From Deltaproteobacteria bacterium (GTDB taxonomy: Bacteria > Desulfobacterota_B > Binatia > UBA9968): DNA of 6,935 bases. The number at the start of each line of letters is the position of its first letter. The first letter of the stretch is position 1. This document shows positions 4,846-6,935 of this stretch, piece by piece. The notes under the pieces are model-generated. The model did no database searches. It was not told the DNA's origin and saw nothing but the letters and a program-made list of their open reading frames with translations. The DNA is taken from contig JACZQL010000062.1 in NCBI GenBank assembly GCA_022545745.1, positions 1 to 6,935 on the forward strand. Reading direction: 5' to 3'. The translations under genes and the position numbers were made by a program.

Positions 4846-6882
4846 ATGCTCACAACTGTGGAAAAGATAGCGTTCCTGCTCCTCGCCATACTGTGTCTGT
4901 CCTATGCGGGTATGGGTTTTTATCGTGTTTACCGAACCATCGTGTCAGGAAAGCCCGCCCCTCGCTTTGAACGCCCCCTCCAGCGCATCTTTCATGCATT
5001 GTGGCTTGTCTTGACCCAGCAGACTCTATTCAAAAACCGACCCTTGGTTTCGCTTCTTCATGCCATGGTCTTCTATGGGTTTGTTTATTACTTTTTAGTT
5101 AACGTGGTGGATATCTTGGAGGGATTCTTCCCCTGGGTTGCCCGTGGAGGGATCTGGAATCCCTTCAACCTGCTCGCCGATCTCCTGACGGCGAGCGTGC
5201 TGATTGGCATTCTGGGGTTGATGGTCCGGCGCTTTTTGGTACGGCCAGCCGATTTTAAATTTGCCTCAAACGTGCCCCTCCATGAAAATGTCAAAAATGG
5301 GATCCCGCGGGATTCCGCCATTGTGGGAGGCTTCATCGTCTTTCACGTGGGGAGCCGTCTTCTTTCCAAGGCGACCCAGCTTGCCCATGAGGGACCGGAT
5401 CCCTTTCAGCCGGTAGCCGGGTATCTCGCAAGCTTCTTGGCCGGGCAGGGCCCTGCTTTACTGGAGGGCCTGCAGCACTTTTTCTGGTGGGGGGCCCTCG
5501 GCTCGATCCTTCTGTTCTTCCCTTACTTTCCCAGGTCCAAACATATCCACATCATGATGGCTCCATTGAACCTCGCTCTAAAGAAGGACAAACCAGGCGT
5601 GTTGGAACCCATGGATTTCGAAAACGAAGAGTCCTTCGGAGTGGCGACGCTCAAGGACTTTACCTGGCCACGACTGCTGGATGCCTATAGTTGCATTATG
5701 TGTAACCGTTGCCAGGAGGTTTGCCCAGCCTATGTCACCGGCAAACCCTTGAGTCCCGCAGCCATCCTGATCAACGAGCGTTACGAAATGAATCGGACCC
5801 TGGGTTCCTTTGGCAAGGAGGATACAGACCCTCGCCCCCTTTTAGACTTTGCCCTCAACAAGGAAGCTCTCTGGGCCTGCACCACATGCAACGCGTGCGT
5901 TGAGGTCTGCCCTGTCGGTAACGAGCCGATGCTTCATATTTTGGACATGCGCCGTGAGCGGGTCTTGATGGAAGCTGACTTTCCCAATCAGTTGAAGCAG
6001 GCCTTCAATGGGATGGAAAACTCGGGAAACCCCTGGGTCCTCCCACCGGATCAGAGGCTGGACTGGGCTCAAAAATTGCCGTTCCCCGTGCCTACGGTGG
6101 AGCAGAACCCCAATCCAGATATTCTTTACTGGGTAGGCTGTTTCCCTTCCTACGACCCTCGGGCCCAGAAGATAGCAGTGAGTATGGCCGAGATTCTGAA
6201 CGCGGCCGGCGTCAACTGGGCGGTACTGGGCACTCAGGAGAAGTGCACGGGAGATGCCGCGCGCCGCGCCGGTAACGAGTATCTTTTCGCCGAGATGGCG
6301 ACCGAGAACGTGGAAACCTTGAATGCCGTTGGACCCAAGGTCATCGTGACCACCTGTGCTCACTGCTTTCACACCATCGGGAACGAATACCCTCAGTTTG
6401 GCGGGAACTATGTGGTCAAGCATCACACCGAGTTCATTGACGAACTGGTCAAGGCGGGCAAACTGGATGTCCCCACGACGTCGAAAGGTTCCATTACCTA
6501 CCATGATCCTTGCTATCTAGGACGCCACAACGGAGTTTATGACCAGCCCCGCGAAGTAATCCGCTCCATGGGCTTCGAACTGAGCGAGCCCCCGCGAAAC
6601 CGCAGCAACAGTTTTTGCTGTGGTGCGGGAGGGGCGCAGTTCTTCAAGGAAGAGGAGCAAGGGGTTGAGCGGGTCAGCACGAACCGCTTCCGGGAGCTGA
6701 AGGATACGGGGGCAAAAACCATCGTAACTGGGTGTCCATTTTGCCTGCGTATGTTCTCCGATGAGGGAGCGAAGGAAGAGACAGACCCAACTCCGGAGGT
6801 CCTGGATATCGCAGAGCTCGTGGCGATGGATCTGCGCAGGAAACGCGAGAGTCTTAGTGCCGAAGGTTCATCAAAGTCGTAG
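4846..6882 (+). CDS. Membrane cytochrome b / Fe-S / CCG-domain oxidoreductase, ETF:menaquinone oxidoreductase (EMO)-type
   Basis: The 678-residue product starts with a NarI-like cytochrome b region. It has about five membrane helices (near 5-29, 67-95, 105-125, 155-172 and 205-229) and candidate heme ligands H72, H167, H211, H233 and H235. Two [4Fe-4S] ferredoxin motifs follow: CIMCNRCQEVCP (283-294) and CTTCNACVEVCP (345-356). Two CCG (DUF224, HdrB/GlpC-type) domains complete it. The first has C432, EKCTGD (C467) and TTCAHC (C504, C507); the second has HDPC (C556), FCCGAGG (C591, C592) and GCPFC (C630, C633). This single-chain architecture matches the EMO proteins of Geobacter and syntrophs, which pass electrons from ETF to (methyl)menaquinone during acyl-CoA oxidation. 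Other Hdr-like partners are possible. The first CCG has Thr468 in place of the second Cys. The ATG follows agggag at a suitable distance. etfAB genes are not in the window upstream and could lie downstream. Confidence 0.88.
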   Translation: MLTTVEKIAFLLLAILCLSYAGMGFYRVYRTIVSGKPAPRFERPLQRIFHALWLVLTQQTLFKNRPLVSLLHAMVFYGFVYYFLVNVVDILEGFFPWVARGGIWNPFNLLADLLTASVLIGILGLMVRRFLVRPADFKFASNVPLHENVKNGIPRDSAIVGGFIVFHVGSRLLSKATQLAHEGPDPFQPVAGYLASFLAGQGPALLEGLQHFFWWGALGSILLFFPYFPRSKHIHIMMAPLNLALKKDKPGVLEPMDFENEESFGVATLKDFTWPRLLDAYSCIMCNRCQEVCPAYVTGKPLSPAAILINERYEMNRTLGSFGKEDTDPRPLLDFALNKEALWACTTCNACVEVCPVGNEPMLHILDMRRERVLMEADFPNQLKQAFNGMENSGNPWVLPPDQRLDWAQKLPFPVPTVEQNPNPDILYWVGCFPSYDPRAQKIAVSMAEILNAAGVNWAVLGTQEKCTGDAARRAGNEYLFAEMATENVETLNAVGPKVIVTTCAHCFHTIGNEYPQFGGNYVVKHHTEFIDELVKAGKLDVPTTSKGSITYHDPCYLGRHNGVYDQPREVIRSMGFELSEPPRNRSNSFCCGAGGAQFFKEEEQGVERVSTNRFRELKDTGAKTIVTGCPFCLRMFSDEGAKEETDPTPEVLDIAELVAMDLRRKRESLSAEGSSKS

Positions 6883-6890
6883 GGGTGGTT

Positions 6891-6935
6891 GTGTGGCAGG
6901 GTATGAGACTCAATGCCATGATGGTTCGCAGTCTG
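6891..6935 (+). CDS. Possible start of a downstream gene (3' end outside window)
   Basis: After the oxidoreductase stop, aggggtgg (6881-6888) resembles a Shine-Dalgarno sequence. Two overlapping frames stay open to the window edge. One starts at GTG 6891 or ATG 6903 (MRLNAMMVRSL from the ATG); the other starts at GTG 6893 (encoded residues VAGYETQCHDGSQ). Neither is long enough to recognise, and the choice between them is open. The eight-base gap would imply an operon with the oxidoreductase if either is real. Confidence 0.2.
   Translation, partial: MWQGMRLNAMMVRSL

Noticed and set aside
4563..4889. 108-codon minus-strand frame over the mutL end and the oxidoreductase start.
   Set aside because: Both ends are antisense to well-supported genes, and the middle covers a hairpin-rich spacer; no domain or ribosome binding site supports it.
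5842..6504. 220-codon minus-strand frame inside the oxidoreductase gene.
   Set aside because: It is fully antisense to the Fe-S and CCG domains, whose Cys motifs are clearly conserved on the plus strand; the long frame is a by-product of codon bias.

Overview
The window looks like ordinary chromosomal DNA of an uncultured-type, quinone-respiring bacterium. The gene content (a UbiD-family decarboxylase, an exported DUF151-PDZ protein, an endonuclease-type MutL and a NarI/CCG-type membrane Fe-S oxidoreductase), mid-range GC and two kinds of palindromic intergenic repeat fit groups such as NC10/Methylomirabilota, Nitrospirota or Desulfobacterota. That placement is inference from content and weak. 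No phage, transposase, CRISPR array, tRNA or rRNA was seen.

Layout. 1-516 (+): C-terminal part of a UbiD-family decarboxylase cut by the window edge. 517-664: convergent intergenic spacer filled by a foldback palindromic repeat (543-673) with two clean inner hairpins. 665-1462 (-): exported bifunctional-nuclease (DUF151) domain joined to a PDZ domain, with its own good sigma-70-type promoter at 1492-1520. 1576-2481 (-): CPBP (CAAX/Abi-type) membrane protease. 2482-2886: divergent intergenic region holding a 125-bp long-hairpin repeat (2591-2715) and a likely mutL promoter. 2887-4629 (+): mutL with a GTG start and all C-terminal endonuclease motifs. 4630-4845: intergenic spacer with a compact hairpin and a strong 17-bp stem-loop. 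4846-6882 (+): five-helix cytochrome b / two [4Fe-4S] / two CCG-domain protein of the ETF:menaquinone oxidoreductase type. 6883-6935: possibly the start of the next gene.

Function. The genes do not form one pathway. The two minus-strand genes may both act at the envelope, but each appears to have its own promoter. MutL serves mismatch repair, and nicking activity inferred from its motifs suggests a system without MutH. The last gene would pass electrons from a soluble flavoprotein (for example ETF during acyl-CoA oxidation) into the quinone pool. I found no convincing new system. The items most worth a second look are the two repeat elements, the exported BFN-PDZ fusion, the stem-loop after mutL, and the Cys-to-Thr change in the first CCG domain of the last gene.
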